Origin: Domibacillus indicus
GTDB taxonomy: Bacteria; Bacillota; Bacilli; Bacillales; Domibacillaceae
Direction of reading: 5' to 3'
Assembly (NCBI RefSeq): GCF_000970685.1
Contig: NZ_LAJB01000002.1
Coordinates: forward strand, 186,001 to 250,000
DNA length: 64,000 bases
The notes under the pieces: model-generated
Seen by the model: only the letters and a program-made list of their open reading frames with translations
The model's database searches: none
Told to the model about the DNA's origin: nothing
Program-made: the position numbers and the translations under genes
Shown: piece after piece, positions 17,934-26,871 of the stretch
Numbering within the stretch: position 1 is the first letter of the stretch
Layout: each line of letters begins with the position of its first letter

Positions 17934-18378
17934 ATTCTCCTTCCTTCAGCTCGTCCTTTTGTATCTGAATAAGATCGTGGTCTATGCCGCTTGAACAGCC
18001 GGCAGCCGTAAAGGCCATTTTCCCTTCTGCCTTCTTTGTTTCGATAATCGTTTTACAGACGTCAGTCTCCACTCCTTTCCCTTCCCCCGCAAATTCATCG
18101 TTCGAATTGTCATAACGGTATGCAATTACCTTTCCATCGAACTCCAGATCCTGAAAAATCGGGTCTCCTTCCAGGGTGTATCCCGTAATTCGCACGTTAT
18201 CGGCTTTTTTCTCAGACATGTTTTCCAGAAACACCGCCCATCTGTCCGCATTTTTTACTTCCTCCAGCACTACTGCCACATCGCCCCGCTTCACCGCTTC
18301 TTCTGACGAATACGCTTCCCCGTCCGAGCAGCCGGCCAAAACGGCCGCAAGAGAAAACACAAATCCCATAATTTTCAT
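17932..18378 (-). CDS. Lipoprotein, DUF4362-like
   Basis: 148 aa from the ATG at 18378; GTG 18381 is an alternative with better spacing to GGAGGG. A lipobox ends a short signal peptide (LAAVLAGCS), so the protein should be anchored to the outer face of the membrane. The mature part (EEAVKRGDVAVVL, RITGYTLEGDPIFQDLEFDG, YRYDNSNDEFAGEGKG) matches my memory of DUF4362 lipoproteins, which have no known function. Two later Cys residues could form a disulphide. Confidence 0.75.
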   Translation of the reverse strand: MKIMGFVFSLAAVLAGCSDGEAYSSEEAVKRGDVAVVLEEVKNADRWAVFLENMSEKKADNVRITGYTLEGDPIFQDLEFDGKVIAYRYDNSNDEFAGEGKGVETDVCKTIIETKKAEGKMAFTAAGCSSGIDHDLIQIQKDELKEGE

Positions 18379-18415
18379 CACGCTTTGTCCCTCCAAAAAG
18401 GTTTTCCGGCTCATC

Positions 18416-18447
18416 AAAAACGAGCCGCCCCTTCGGACAGCTCGTTT
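18416..18447 (-). terminator. Rho-independent terminator of the AGCS symporter gene
   Basis: AAACGAGC/GCTCGTTT stem; the minus-strand T-run TTTTT follows. Confidence 0.8.
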
Positions 18448-18460
18448 GTAAAAAATACTT

Positions 18461-19936
18461 TTATTTGTTCACCGTTTGATTCAATTCCTGAGAAACAGGT
18501 TTGTAGTCTTTTTCCCAGAAATCCGCATTTTTAATGCCAAGCGGTTTCGGGTCGAAAACCGGATCTTTGCCCAGCTTTTTCTGCGCCTCGTAATCTTTTA
18601 AAGCAACCAGTGCCGGTTTGGCCAGAATCACAATCGCAATAATATTGAGCCAGACCATGATTCCAAGACCGGTGTCGCCGAGCGCCCAGGCAAGTGCCGC
18701 TTCATTCGTCGCACCGTAAAACGTTGTAAGAAGCAAAACAATGCGGAGCGCATTAATCGCAATCGGGCTTGTACGGCCGCGCATTAAATAAGAAACGTTT
18801 GTTTCGGCAATATAGTAGTACGCCATAATCGTCGTAAAAGCAAAAAAGAACAATGCAATCGCGACAAAGCCGGCGCCAAATCCCGGAAGAACACTGTCGA
18901 TCGCTGCCTGCGTAAAGCCAGGCCCCACTTCCACCCCTGCCAGATTTTCCACAAGCATCGGGCCGTCATCGCCTCCCGAGGTCGTATTATACATGCCGGT
19001 AAACAAAATCATAAAAGCCGTGGCCGAGCAGACAAACAGCGTATCGATGTAAACGGAGAACGCTTGCACAAGACCCTGCTTCGCCGGGTGCGATACTTCC
19101 GCTGCCGCTGCCGGATGGGGACCTGTCCCCTGGCCTGCTTCATTGGAATAAACACCGCGTTTAACGCCCCATGCAATCGCCATTCCAAGCAGGCCTCCGA
19201 ATACCTGGTCTGCACCAAAGGCGCTGCGGAAAATAAGAGCGATTACACCCGGAAGTTCCGTAATGTTCATTAACACAATAATCAGAGAAATCAGAATATA
19301 ACCAAGAGCCATAAACGGAACAATCACCTGTGCAGCGTTGGCAATCCGCTTCACGCCGCCAAAAATAATAAAGCCGATTAATAGTACAACAATGATTCCA
19401 GTTACAATTGGGCTGATGCCAAAAGCATTATCAATCCCTGCTGCAATCGAATTCGACTGGACGCCAGGCATAAGCACGGCCATCGCAATGAGCGCAGCAA
19501 TCGCAAACAGCACCGCAAACCATTTTACGCCCATTCCTTTTTCAATATAGTAAGCCGGACCCCCGCGATACTGTCCGCCTTCTTTTGTTTTATAAATCTG
19601 GGCGAGCGTTGATTCCACATACGCACTGGATGCGCCGATAAAGGCGATGGCCCACATCCAGAATACAGCACCCGGGCCCCCGTAAAAAATGGCTGAAGCA
19701 ACACCGGCAATGTTACCTGTTCCAACACGGCCGCTAAGCGCGATTGCCAGTGCCTGAAAGGACGAGACACCTGCCTCTGAGCTTTTCCCCTGGAACATAA
19801 GCTTGACCATTTCTTTTAAATGACGCACCTGCAAAAAGCGGGTTAAGATAGAAAAAACAAGACCAACACCTAGTAAAATATAAATAACCGGGGTACTCCA
19901 TAAAACACTGTTTAACGCCGATACAAATGCCTCCAT
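18461..19936 (-). CDS. Sodium:alanine/glycine symporter (AGCS family, AlsT-like)
   Basis: 491 aa from the ATG at 19936; GGAGAG touches an earlier ATG and fits this one at 6 nt. The AGCS family signature is clear: FQALAIALSGRVGTGNIAGVASAI near residue 60-85, GGVKRIANAAQVIVPFMA, and GVKRGVYSNEAGQGTGPHPAAAAEV. About 11 hydrophobic helices. It imports small neutral amino acids with Na+, and some Bacillus homologues take glutamine. No riboswitch is seen upstream. Monocistronic. Confidence 0.93.
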   Translation of the reverse strand: MEAFVSALNSVLWSTPVIYILLGVGLVFSILTRFLQVRHLKEMVKLMFQGKSSEAGVSSFQALAIALSGRVGTGNIAGVASAIFYGGPGAVFWMWAIAFIGASSAYVESTLAQIYKTKEGGQYRGGPAYYIEKGMGVKWFAVLFAIAALIAMAVLMPGVQSNSIAAGIDNAFGISPIVTGIIVVLLIGFIIFGGVKRIANAAQVIVPFMALGYILISLIIVLMNITELPGVIALIFRSAFGADQVFGGLLGMAIAWGVKRGVYSNEAGQGTGPHPAAAAEVSHPAKQGLVQAFSVYIDTLFVCSATAFMILFTGMYNTTSGGDDGPMLVENLAGVEVGPGFTQAAIDSVLPGFGAGFVAIALFFFAFTTIMAYYYIAETNVSYLMRGRTSPIAINALRIVLLLTTFYGATNEAALAWALGDTGLGIMVWLNIIAIVILAKPALVALKDYEAQKKLGKDPVFDPKPLGIKNADFWEKDYKPVSQELNQTVNK

Positions 19937-20031
19937 TAGCATCTCTCCATTTCTGTCTCCAAAGGTAGATTACTTTTTTAGAATAAAGGCAAATGCAAAA
20001 AATTACAATAGGAATGTGAACTTTTCTTACA

Positions 20032-20059
20032 TAAAAAGCCCCCTGCGCAGGCGGGGGCT
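20032..20059 (-). terminator. Rho-independent terminator of the SDR gene
   Basis: AGCCCCC (20037-20043) pairs with GGGGGCT (20053-20059); minus-strand TTTTTAT follows. Confidence 0.85.
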
Positions 20060-20065
20060 GTCAGA

Positions 20066-20944
20066 TTATGAAGTAATAAAGTCTCCGCCATTCACATGAA
20101 TCGTCTGGCCGGTGACATAGGTTGAATCATTTGATGCTAAATAAACGTAAGCCGGCGCGTTTTCTGACGGCTGGCCGCGCCGCTTCATCGGCGTTGTGGA
20201 GCCGTGCTTTTCCACTTTTTCCTCGTCAAACGTAGCCGGAATGAGCGGTGTCCAGATCGGTCCCGGCGCCACTGAATTCACCCGGATGCCTTTTTCCGCC
20301 AGATTGGCCGATAAAGAACGAGTGAATGTTGTAATTGCGCCTTTTGTGGCAGAATAGTCAATGAGCTCCGGCGAACCGCGGTAAGCCGTGACGGACGACG
20401 TATTGACAATGGTGTCTCCTTTTTGCATATGCGGAAGGGCCGCCTGCGCCATATAAAACATGGAGAAAATATTGTTCTGGAAGGTTTCCTGCAGCTGTTC
20501 GGGTGAAATCTCCAGAAAGTCTTTGGTCGGGAACTGCTTGGCCGCGTTGTTGACCAGAACATTTAAACTGCCAAACTCCGAAACAACCTGTTCGACAAGC
20601 TGTCTGCAGTTATTCACATCGCTCACATCGGTCGCGACACTCAGCGCCTTCACTCCGTACGATTTCACGACTTTTACCGTTTCTTCGGCATCGCTGTGTT
20701 CATTTAAGTAGGCGATCGCCACGTTTGCGCCTTCTTTCGCAAATGCAACCGCTACCGCACGGCCGATACCGGAATCGCCGCCTGTAATGAGCGCCGTTTT
20801 GCCGGCCAGCTTGCCGGACCCCTGGTAATTGGGATCGTCGTAAAGCGGCTCAGGTGTCATTTCCGACTCAATGCCCGGCTGCTGATCCTGCGTTTGTGGT
20901 GGTGTCTGATCATCCATGCGTTCGAATTTGTTATCTTGCGCCAT
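20066..20944 (-). CDS. SDR family oxidoreductase, general-stress type (YdaD/YhdF-like)
   Basis: 292 aa from the ATG at 20944 (GGAG ~9 nt upstream). A ~45-residue N-terminal extension rich in Q, D and P (PPQTQDQQPGIESEMTPEP) precedes the Rossmann fold with TGGDSGIG, the NNAA motif, and catalytic Ser plus YSATK. The extension is typical of the B. subtilis general stress proteins YdaD (Gsp39), YhdF and YhxD. A sigma-B-like promoter lies directly upstream. The substrate is unknown. Confidence 0.9.
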   Translation of the reverse strand: MAQDNKFERMDDQTPPQTQDQQPGIESEMTPEPLYDDPNYQGSGKLAGKTALITGGDSGIGRAVAVAFAKEGANVAIAYLNEHSDAEETVKVVKSYGVKALSVATDVSDVNNCRQLVEQVVSEFGSLNVLVNNAAKQFPTKDFLEISPEQLQETFQNNIFSMFYMAQAALPHMQKGDTIVNTSSVTAYRGSPELIDYSATKGAITTFTRSLSANLAEKGIRVNSVAPGPIWTPLIPATFDEEKVEKHGSTTPMKRRGQPSENAPAYVYLASNDSTYVTGQTIHVNGGDFITS

Positions 20945-20983
20945 TCTGTCCAACTCCATCCGTTTTATTTTTACAAGAAGAGT

Positions 20984-21009
20984 ATTCCCCGCCGAAAAAA
21001 AAGCTAAAC
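20984..21009 (-). promoter_or_regulatory. Probable sigma-B promoter of the SDR gene
   Basis: On the minus strand GTTTAG, a 14-nt spacer, then GGGAAT, compared with the sigma-B consensus GTTTAA-N13-15-GGGTAT. Position 40 bp before the start codon fits. Confidence 0.6.
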
Positions 21010-21032
21010 ATGCTACAATGGAGGAAAAAGGA

Positions 21033-21425
21033 ATGGCGCCCATGATTCAATATGAACAGCTTCACCATGTCGGCCTTAATGTAACCGACCTTGCAAAAGC
21101 AAAAGAATTTTATGAAAAGGTGCTGTGCCTTCCGGAGATCGCACGCCCGCCTTTTGACTTTGAAGGAGCGTGGTATGCGGCGGGAAGCCAGCAGATCCAC
21201 CTGCTTGTGCTGCCGGAATCACAGACCATCCGCCGCGATCCGTCGCTCTCAAGCCGGGAAGGCCATCTGGCACTCCGGGTGAAAAGCTATCAGGAAACCC
21301 TTGACTGGCTGAAAAAACATAATGTTGACGTATTAGAAAAGCCAAACAGCGTCAGCGGCTTTGCCCAGATTTTTTTGGCAGATCCGGATGGAAATTTAAT
21401 TGAGCTTCATGTAGAGCGGCCTTAA
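21033..21425 (+). CDS. VOC (glyoxalase/bleomycin-resistance fold) family protein
   Basis: 130 aa from the ATG at 21033 (GGAGG 8 nt upstream). Pattern QLHHVGLNVTDLAKAKEFYEKVL, then QIHLLVLPE, LALRVKSYQETLDWL and FLADPDGNLIELHV. Metal-ligand positions of VOC enzymes are represented by H(H)VGLNV, QIHL and the final E of LIELHV, so it may be a metal enzyme rather than a binding protein. An extended -10 box TGCTACAAT is at 21011-21019. It is divergent from the stress-type SDR with overlapping control regions. Confidence 0.85.
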   Translation: MAPMIQYEQLHHVGLNVTDLAKAKEFYEKVLCLPEIARPPFDFEGAWYAAGSQQIHLLVLPESQTIRRDPSLSSREGHLALRVKSYQETLDWLKKHNVDVLEKPNSVSGFAQIFLADPDGNLIELHVERP

Positions 21426-21435
21426 GGGCTGCTTC

Positions 21436-21525
21436 AGGCTGTCCGCAAACGCTCGCTTTCGGCGTCACTTGCCGGCTGGGAATGCTCATGACCCTCTGAA
21501 AGGTCACTCCGCTTCCCAGCCGGCG
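21436..21525. repeat. Palindromic intergenic repeat with large composite hairpin
   Basis: GCCGGCTGGGAA (21471-21482) and TTCCCAGCCGGC (21513-21524) are a perfect 12-bp inverted repeat. It encloses a second inverted repeat, TGACC/GGTCA (21489-21506). The left arm, from CAGGCTG through TCGGCGTCACTTGCCGGCT, recurs at 46626-46671. No T-run follows, so it is not a simple terminator. Confidence 0.6.
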
Positions 21526-21629
21526 GCGTTCCTGGAAAGCCAAACGTTTTCAATCCGCCTGCTTTCTAACTTTGTCTATGCTCTAAAACTGTTTTTTTAT
21601 TATGAATTTTGCACATAATGAAATAAAAA

Positions 21630-22208
21630 CTAAACAGAGTCCGCTTCACGTGCTTCCGCTCCTTCCGGCTGCCGCTTTTTTCTGCGGCGCTCAAGCAGGG
21701 CATATAAAAAAAGCAGGACGGACAAGAAGGTCAGTGACACATACCACGGCATTTGTTCAATGGCTTCCCCGAATGCGGTGTATAAAAGCGCCGGCGCAAT
21801 AACGCCAAGCACTGAGTATTTCATATACTCACGGCAGGATTTCGTCATATCCATTAAGTAAATGGACAGCAGATGAAAGTGGACAAACGGCATGACCCGC
21901 AGAATCATGACCTGGCCCACGGTCATTTTCCGGTCGCCGGCCACTTTCCGCTTCACCTTCATCATCCGCTCCCGTACAGACGGAAACCAATTAACGATTT
22001 TATAAAAAACGGCTCCCATCAGCGAAAGCCCGATAATTGAATACAGCGTTCCCTGCACAAACCCGAACAAATACCCGCCCGCGATGCAGACAACCACGAC
22101 CGGCAAAAATAACAGCGGCCGCACCAGATGCAGCAAAATAAAAAAAACAGGGCCAAGCCATCCCGCCTGTTTGATCATTCCTTCAATCCATTGTTCTGCT
22201 TCTATCAT
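21630..22208 (-). CDS. TVP38/TMEM64 family membrane protein
   Basis: 192 aa from the ATG at 22208 (AGAGGTGG 6 nt upstream). Hydrophobic segments at ~15-35, 40-65, 130-150 and 155-175. The central family region runs from LFLPVVVVCIAGGYLFGFVQ to the ILRVMPFVHFHLLSIYLMDM segment, where most members have R-x-x-P. DedA/TVP38 proteins handle lipid or envelope homeostasis in the membrane. Highly basic C-terminus. Stand-alone gene. Confidence 0.85.
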   Translation of the reverse strand: MIEAEQWIEGMIKQAGWLGPVFFILLHLVRPLLFLPVVVVCIAGGYLFGFVQGTLYSIIGLSLMGAVFYKIVNWFPSVRERMMKVKRKVAGDRKMTVGQVMILRVMPFVHFHLLSIYLMDMTKSCREYMKYSVLGVIAPALLYTAFGEAIEQMPWYVSLTFLSVLLFLYALLERRRKKRQPEGAEAREADSV

Positions 22209-22394
22209 TTTGTTCCACCTCTTTCTATTAGTGTAGCAGATTTCATCCAAGAGGTGAGATGAAACAGGGACGGGCGGCCAGAGAAGGAAAAATTTTTTCG
22301 GACTCCCTTCCCTTTAAGCAAACGCTTTTCCGGCTCCAAGCAGGAAGGCCCTTATCAAAACTGGCTTTATACAAAAAACAACTCTGGCAATTTC

Positions 22395-23123
22395 TTAAAG
22401 TTCATTTAATAGAAGCGAGACGAACAGGCCAAGCGCCGCCATAAAGCCGACGACCGGCCCTCCCTCTTCAAACGCTTCGGGCATCATAGTAGAGCCGGCC
22501 ATGGCGATAATGCCGCCTCCGGCAAACGCTGCAATGGCCGCCATTACCGCTGCACTCGCCCCGCCCAGGAAAGCATAGCCGGCACCGGCGCTGGCGGCTG
22601 AAATGATAAGTACAGTTATCCATAAAATAAAAATTTTCTTTTTCGTGTAGCCGCTTTTTAAAAGGCCGGTTGTGCTCGACAGCCCCTCCGGCACGTTACT
22701 GATAAAAATCGCGATTACGAGAAGCAAGCTGACGCCCTGTCCGGCAAGCAGGCTCGCACCAATCATAATCGACTCGGGAATGGCGTCCATCACCGTTCCA
22801 ATGAAAATCGCAAGTCCCGACCCCTGATCCGAGCCCTGGGCATGGGACCGCTTCCGCTTTTTGGCTCCATTTTTGGAAATCGCCATATCAAGCAGCGTAA
22901 ACACAAGCGCACCCGCTAAAAAGCCGGCCCCTGTAGCCAAAAAACCGCCGTTTTCGACCGATTCCCCGAGCAGCTCGTAGGAAGCGGCACCGATCAGGAC
23001 ACCTGTTCCAAAAGCCATAATATACCCGATGATTTTCTTTTGAATAGGGAAAAACAGAGCCGCAAGCGCGCCTAAAAGCACAGCCGAGCCTGACACGCCG
23101 CCCCATATTAATGCATGCCACAT
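22395..23123 (-). CDS. ZIP family metal transporter
   Basis: 242 aa, eight hydrophobic helices with a basic loop (KNGAKKRKRSHAQGSDQG) after TM3. The two metal-site helices read MDAIPESIMIG and SNVPEGLSSTTGL. The usual His residues of these motifs (HN-x-PEG) are replaced by Asp and Ser, so transport specificity could differ from Zn/ZupT types. AAGGAGG precedes the start. No obvious Zur or MntR box was seen upstream. Confidence 0.85.
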   Translation of the reverse strand: MWHALIWGGVSGSAVLLGALAALFFPIQKKIIGYIMAFGTGVLIGAASYELLGESVENGGFLATGAGFLAGALVFTLLDMAISKNGAKKRKRSHAQGSDQGSGLAIFIGTVMDAIPESIMIGASLLAGQGVSLLLVIAIFISNVPEGLSSTTGLLKSGYTKKKIFILWITVLIISAASAGAGYAFLGGASAAVMAAIAAFAGGGIIAMAGSTMMPEAFEEGGPVVGFMAALGLFVSLLLNEL

Positions 23124-23474
23124 AAGCAGGCCTCCTTTTTTCCTTGCTTTTCCCTTGTTTTAAGCAATAAAACTTTTATTTTGAATTTTGCACAATGTTA
23201 AATAAAAAACAGCTGCTGAATCGGCTTGCCGTTATTTGCCTTTCATACGGCTGCTTATTCTCCATATAAGGATTGGCAGTACGGCCGGGTTTAATCGAGA
23301 TCTCATAAGTTTTTCTTTCGCCGGCCGGCTGACCGGTAAAATGCGTTAAAATAAGAATATGTATTTTGATGGAAGGGCATCGATCAAAGGAGAATGAAGA
23401 ATTCAAGAAAATAATGGCACTTTCCGTTCTGCTTTCTGTACCGAAAAGATAATATAAAATGAGGAGAGGCTGCT
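23124..23474. other. Intergenic region between ZIP and GNAT genes
   Basis: No supported gene; only very short frames follow AAAGGAGA near 23388. It contains TGAATTTTGCACA (23182-23194), which also occurs at 21603-21615. Confidence 0.5.
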
Positions 23475-24044
23475 ATGGCCCTGCATGTTAATTCATTTCC
23501 CTTACTTGAGACTAAAAGATTAGTATTAAGAAAAGTTACGAAAGAAGATGCGAACAGTATTTTGAATTACCTGTCTGATGAAGAAGTAGTGAAATATTAC
23601 GGATTAGAACCCTTTAAATCATTGAGTGATGCCTTTGAGGAGATTTCGTGGTATCAATCAATTCAAAACAACAAAACGGGGATTAGATGGGGGATTACGT
23701 TAAAAGAGCAAGGAGCTGTGATTGGCAGCTGCGGTTTTCATCACATTGTTTCACAGCATTTCCGTACTGAAATCGGCTTTGAATTGAATAAAGAGCAGTG
23801 GGGAAAAGGTATAGCAGTTGAGGCAGTGGAGGCCATAATAAGTTACGGATTTGAACATATGAACTTCCAGCGCATAGAAGCATTAATCGAGCCGCCTAAT
23901 CTGTCTTCACAAAAGACAGTAGAAAAGCTGGGTTTTATCAGAGAAGGGTTACTGAGAAATTACGAGTTTACACGTGGTAAATTTGATGATCTATATATGT
24001 ATTCTTTGCTGAAGCAGGACTTTGATAAAACGAAAAATAGTTAG
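23475..24044 (+). CDS. GNAT acetyltransferase, RimJ/RimL type
   Basis: 189 aa. ETKRLVLRKVTKEDANSIL at the N-terminus, the acetyl-CoA loop NKEQWGKGIAVEAVEAII (~100-118) and ALIEPPNLSSQKTVEKLGFIREG are characteristic of the RimJ/RimL branch (YoaA/YdaF-like), which acetylates N-terminal amines of proteins or small molecules. GAGGAGAGG lies before the ATG. Stand-alone with a strong terminator. Confidence 0.88.
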   Translation: MALHVNSFPLLETKRLVLRKVTKEDANSILNYLSDEEVVKYYGLEPFKSLSDAFEEISWYQSIQNNKTGIRWGITLKEQGAVIGSCGFHHIVSQHFRTEIGFELNKEQWGKGIAVEAVEAIISYGFEHMNFQRIEALIEPPNLSSQKTVEKLGFIREGLLRNYEFTRGKFDDLYMYSLLKQDFDKTKNS

Positions 24045-24080
24045 ACGCACAAGTATAGTGAATGTTATATTATGAAGCCA

Positions 24081-24118
24081 AAAAGCTTGAGGTTTTAAAA
24101 ATTCCCTCAAGCTTTTTT
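24081..24118 (+). terminator. Rho-independent terminator of the GNAT gene
   Basis: AAAAGCTTGAGG (24081-24092) pairs with CCTCAAGCTTTT (24105-24116), followed by TT. Confidence 0.85.
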
Positions 24119-24271
24119 GTGTGCTATTTACACTGTTAGTTGTATTGCTAATTCGTATGTTGTTTACCCTGTGATTTTGGATTTCTCCATGTTACTGGAA
24201 CTGCTTACCTTTATTAGAGAGTTCCCTTTTTTTATGAAAATCTTTACCGCCACAGGGAATAAAACCTGTTT

Positions 24272-25681
24272 TTATTGAAGCGCCCGATTTAAAAAGGCGG
24301 AAAATTCGCCGCGCTTTACCGGCTGGTCAGGCCTGAAGGTGTTGTCGCTGTACCCGTAGGCGATGCCGGCTGCGGTCACCCGCTGAATCGACTCATAGGC
24401 GCTCATGCTTCTGCCGACATCCCGAAACGAAATCGGCGCCGATTCCGTCAGCTTAAAGGCATTGGTCATAATAATGGCCATCTGCCCTCTTGTTACCGGC
24501 CGTTCCTGGTAAAACTCCCCGTTTGTATAGCCGGACATTACCCCATAGTGCTGGGCGGCTTTGATTTCACTCATTCCATTCAGCGGCAGCGCGAGTGCGC
24601 GGACCATCATTGCCGCTGCCTGCCCCCGGGTTACCTGCGCGTCCGGACGGAAGGAGCCGTCCTTGTATCCGTTAATAATTCCCTGGCTGGTCAGCGCCAT
24701 AATATCCTGGTAAAAGCCGTAGCGCGGCGGCACATCCGTAAACTGAACGGCAGGCTTGTCCGTTTTTTCAAGATAAGCGGACGAAACAAAGCCGGCCTGG
24801 CCGGAGGCGGATTTGACCGGGTACCAGACAAACTGTTCAATGGCGGCGTTATTCTCGTTAAACTGAAACGGCCCCGTTATCGTCAGGACGGTGTTTTCTG
24901 GGATAACCACCATTTTCTCTCCCCCCGGCGTTTTGCGCAGGTTCGGGCTTCCGGTTGTAACGGCCCGGTCTCCCGCTTTCCATTGATAAACCGTCCGGTG
25001 TGTTTGATCTGTTAAGGAATAGCTCATTCTGGTAAACACAATGTTTTCGCTGCTAGCCGGATCATACTGAAAATCACTTGACTGAAAAGGAAATTCAGCA
25101 AGCTCCGTGTCATTTACATAACTGAACTGCTCGAGCTTCGCAAAAACCTGCTCCTGGTAGGCCGCTCTGTTTCTCAGTCCGGTTTCTTTCTGGACCGGGC
25201 TGTTGACCGGCTTGATCCCGTTATACGCCATCACAGGAAAATACCAGTTTTCAATGACGTCACGGCCGGCGCCGGCAATCTTCGGCACACTCCGGCTGTA
25301 CATCTGATCAAGAACCGTAATGCCTGATTCAATATTATAAAGAAGATCTGTTTTCAGCCGCTCCTCGTCAAACTGCGGCTGATTCGTCAGCTGCATAAGC
25401 CCGATCCCCCCGTCTGGCGAAATGATGGCGTTCCCGCTGGCATCAAACTGCTTCCACGTCTGGCTTTCCTGTGTCATAACGGCTTTGGCGACTTCCGGCG
25501 GAATGTTTTTTTCAAGGGCTTCTGCTGTCACCAGACAATTCAAATGCTGATACGACGGGTTCACACCCGGCTGCACGCTTCCATATGCGGAGCAGGCGGA
25601 TGAAGCAGCGGAAGCCTGTCCACTGGCTGCAAATCCTGAGATTAAAAAGAAAAGCCCTGCGGCTTGAACAATTTTTTTCAT
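24272..25681 (-). CDS. Secreted lytic-transglycosylase-like protein with SH3 and three SLH domains
   Basis: 469 aa. Signal peptide (~1-25, ending ASAA), a lysozyme-like SLT domain (~45-190) with the probable catalytic E72 in VMTQESQTW and the GGIGLMQLT motif, an SH3-like domain (~240-310, SPNLRKTPGG and WYPVKS) and three SLH repeats (~315-469). SLH repeats hold proteins to pyruvylated secondary cell-wall polymer, so it is probably a wall-bound peptidoglycan-cleaving enzyme. Terminator weak. Its C-terminal arrangement resembles the SLH protein at 42.4-44.1 kb, but there SLH is N-terminal. Confidence 0.88.
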   Translation of the reverse strand: MKKIVQAAGLFFLISGFAASGQASAASSACSAYGSVQPGVNPSYQHLNCLVTAEALEKNIPPEVAKAVMTQESQTWKQFDASGNAIISPDGGIGLMQLTNQPQFDEERLKTDLLYNIESGITVLDQMYSRSVPKIAGAGRDVIENWYFPVMAYNGIKPVNSPVQKETGLRNRAAYQEQVFAKLEQFSYVNDTELAEFPFQSSDFQYDPASSENIVFTRMSYSLTDQTHRTVYQWKAGDRAVTTGSPNLRKTPGGEKMVVIPENTVLTITGPFQFNENNAAIEQFVWYPVKSASGQAGFVSSAYLEKTDKPAVQFTDVPPRYGFYQDIMALTSQGIINGYKDGSFRPDAQVTRGQAAAMMVRALALPLNGMSEIKAAQHYGVMSGYTNGEFYQERPVTRGQMAIIMTNAFKLTESAPISFRDVGRSMSAYESIQRVTAAGIAYGYSDNTFRPDQPVKRGEFSAFLNRALQ

Positions 25682-25863
25682 ATTCTCCTCCCTTCCTTTA
25701 TAGATTATTTTACCATATAAGGGTAATAAAAACGATTAATCCTCATTTTTGAAAAAGATAATCTATATAAATAAAAAAATTCCTTTCCTTATTGGCTTTT
25801 TTAAACAATAACATTGATTTTATAGTATATTTCTTTTACATCACTTAAATATAGACCTGCAGC

Positions 25864-26871
25864 TTAATTCAAATTTGATATGTGACGGGCAATTTTCTCA
25901 CAGTAATCAAGATACTCTGTGCTAATCAGCGTATCTTTGGGAGCTATTATGGCACTCAGGTAAATCAGAAGTTCTGAATTATACAAGGATGGATTTAGCA
26001 TAGAATGTCCCACCCCAGATATAGTTTTAATCTTTAATTGCTTTTCTGGCAATAACTGCTTGTAAACCTTCTCTGTTTCTTCAGAATCAACATTTTCATC
26101 CTTCTCAGCTAATATTAAAAATATTGGAGACTTTATGTTTTTAAGATCTTCTGCTGCATCTGATGAAATATTCTTTTGTACAAACAAATATCTTTCTTCT
26201 GACATACTGCTATCTCCAGTCTTTTGCTTGTATTCCTCATAAGGGATACCCGTTTTAATCATTTCAGACTCCTCATTGTACCTATTTAGTTCACTGCTTA
26301 TTTCCTGATTTGTTTTGTTCTCTCGTTTCATTTTCATCATAGTATAATATTGCCCTTGCCTAATCCAATTAATGGCAGGACCTACCAGTATAGAAGCAGA
26401 AATATCTTCTCGGTTCTGCTGTATTTTAGGAATTACCCAGCCAGCCTGGCTGGCTCCCCAAATAATAATTTTATCTGTATTAAAATTATTCTGCCCTTTT
26501 GCCCATTCAATTACTTCTTCTACTTCTCTCGCTCGGTCGTCCATCGATTGGTTTAACCAATCTCCAGATGATCCCCCTACACCGAGTTTATTCCAAGAAA
26601 TAGAAGCAAAACCTTGTTTCGCAAAACGTTCCATTAATGGCTTGTAACCGCCATCCTGAGTTGCATTTTGTGCACCATCTCCATGAACAAATATAACAAC
26701 GCCCTTGTTATCTGTTTTGGGAAGAGCAAGATAACCAGCTAACTTTCCTTGCTCCGTTTTGATAGTCACCTCTTTTTCCAACATTTCGTAATTATTTTCA
26801 TAAAGGAAACATCCAGTGAACGCCAATAGAGTCAACGCAATGCCAATAAGTAATTTACCTCTCTTTTTCAT
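25864..26871 (-). CDS. Alpha/beta hydrolase with N-terminal membrane anchor or lipobox
   Basis: 335 aa. The N-terminus (LIGIALTLLAFTGC) is a membrane anchor or imperfect lipobox. The fold shows VVIFVHGDGAQN (oxyanion region), the nucleophile elbow WGASQAGW (final Gly of GxSxG replaced by Ala), an Asp around LAEKDENVD and His in GVGHSM, so the Ser-Asp-His triad is complete. Probably an extracytoplasmic esterase or peptidase-like hydrolase; substrate unknown. Third gene of the merR operon, overlapping the GNAT gene by 17 nt. A+T-rich island. Confidence 0.82.
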   Translation of the reverse strand: MKKRGKLLIGIALTLLAFTGCFLYENNYEMLEKEVTIKTEQGKLAGYLALPKTDNKGVVIFVHGDGAQNATQDGGYKPLMERFAKQGFASISWNKLGVGGSSGDWLNQSMDDRAREVEEVIEWAKGQNNFNTDKIIIWGASQAGWVIPKIQQNREDISASILVGPAINWIRQGQYYTMMKMKRENKTNQEISSELNRYNEESEMIKTGIPYEEYKQKTGDSSMSEERYLFVQKNISSDAAEDLKNIKSPIFLILAEKDENVDSEETEKVYKQLLPEKQLKIKTISGVGHSMLNPSLYNSELLIYLSAIIAPKDTLISTEYLDYCEKIARHISNLN

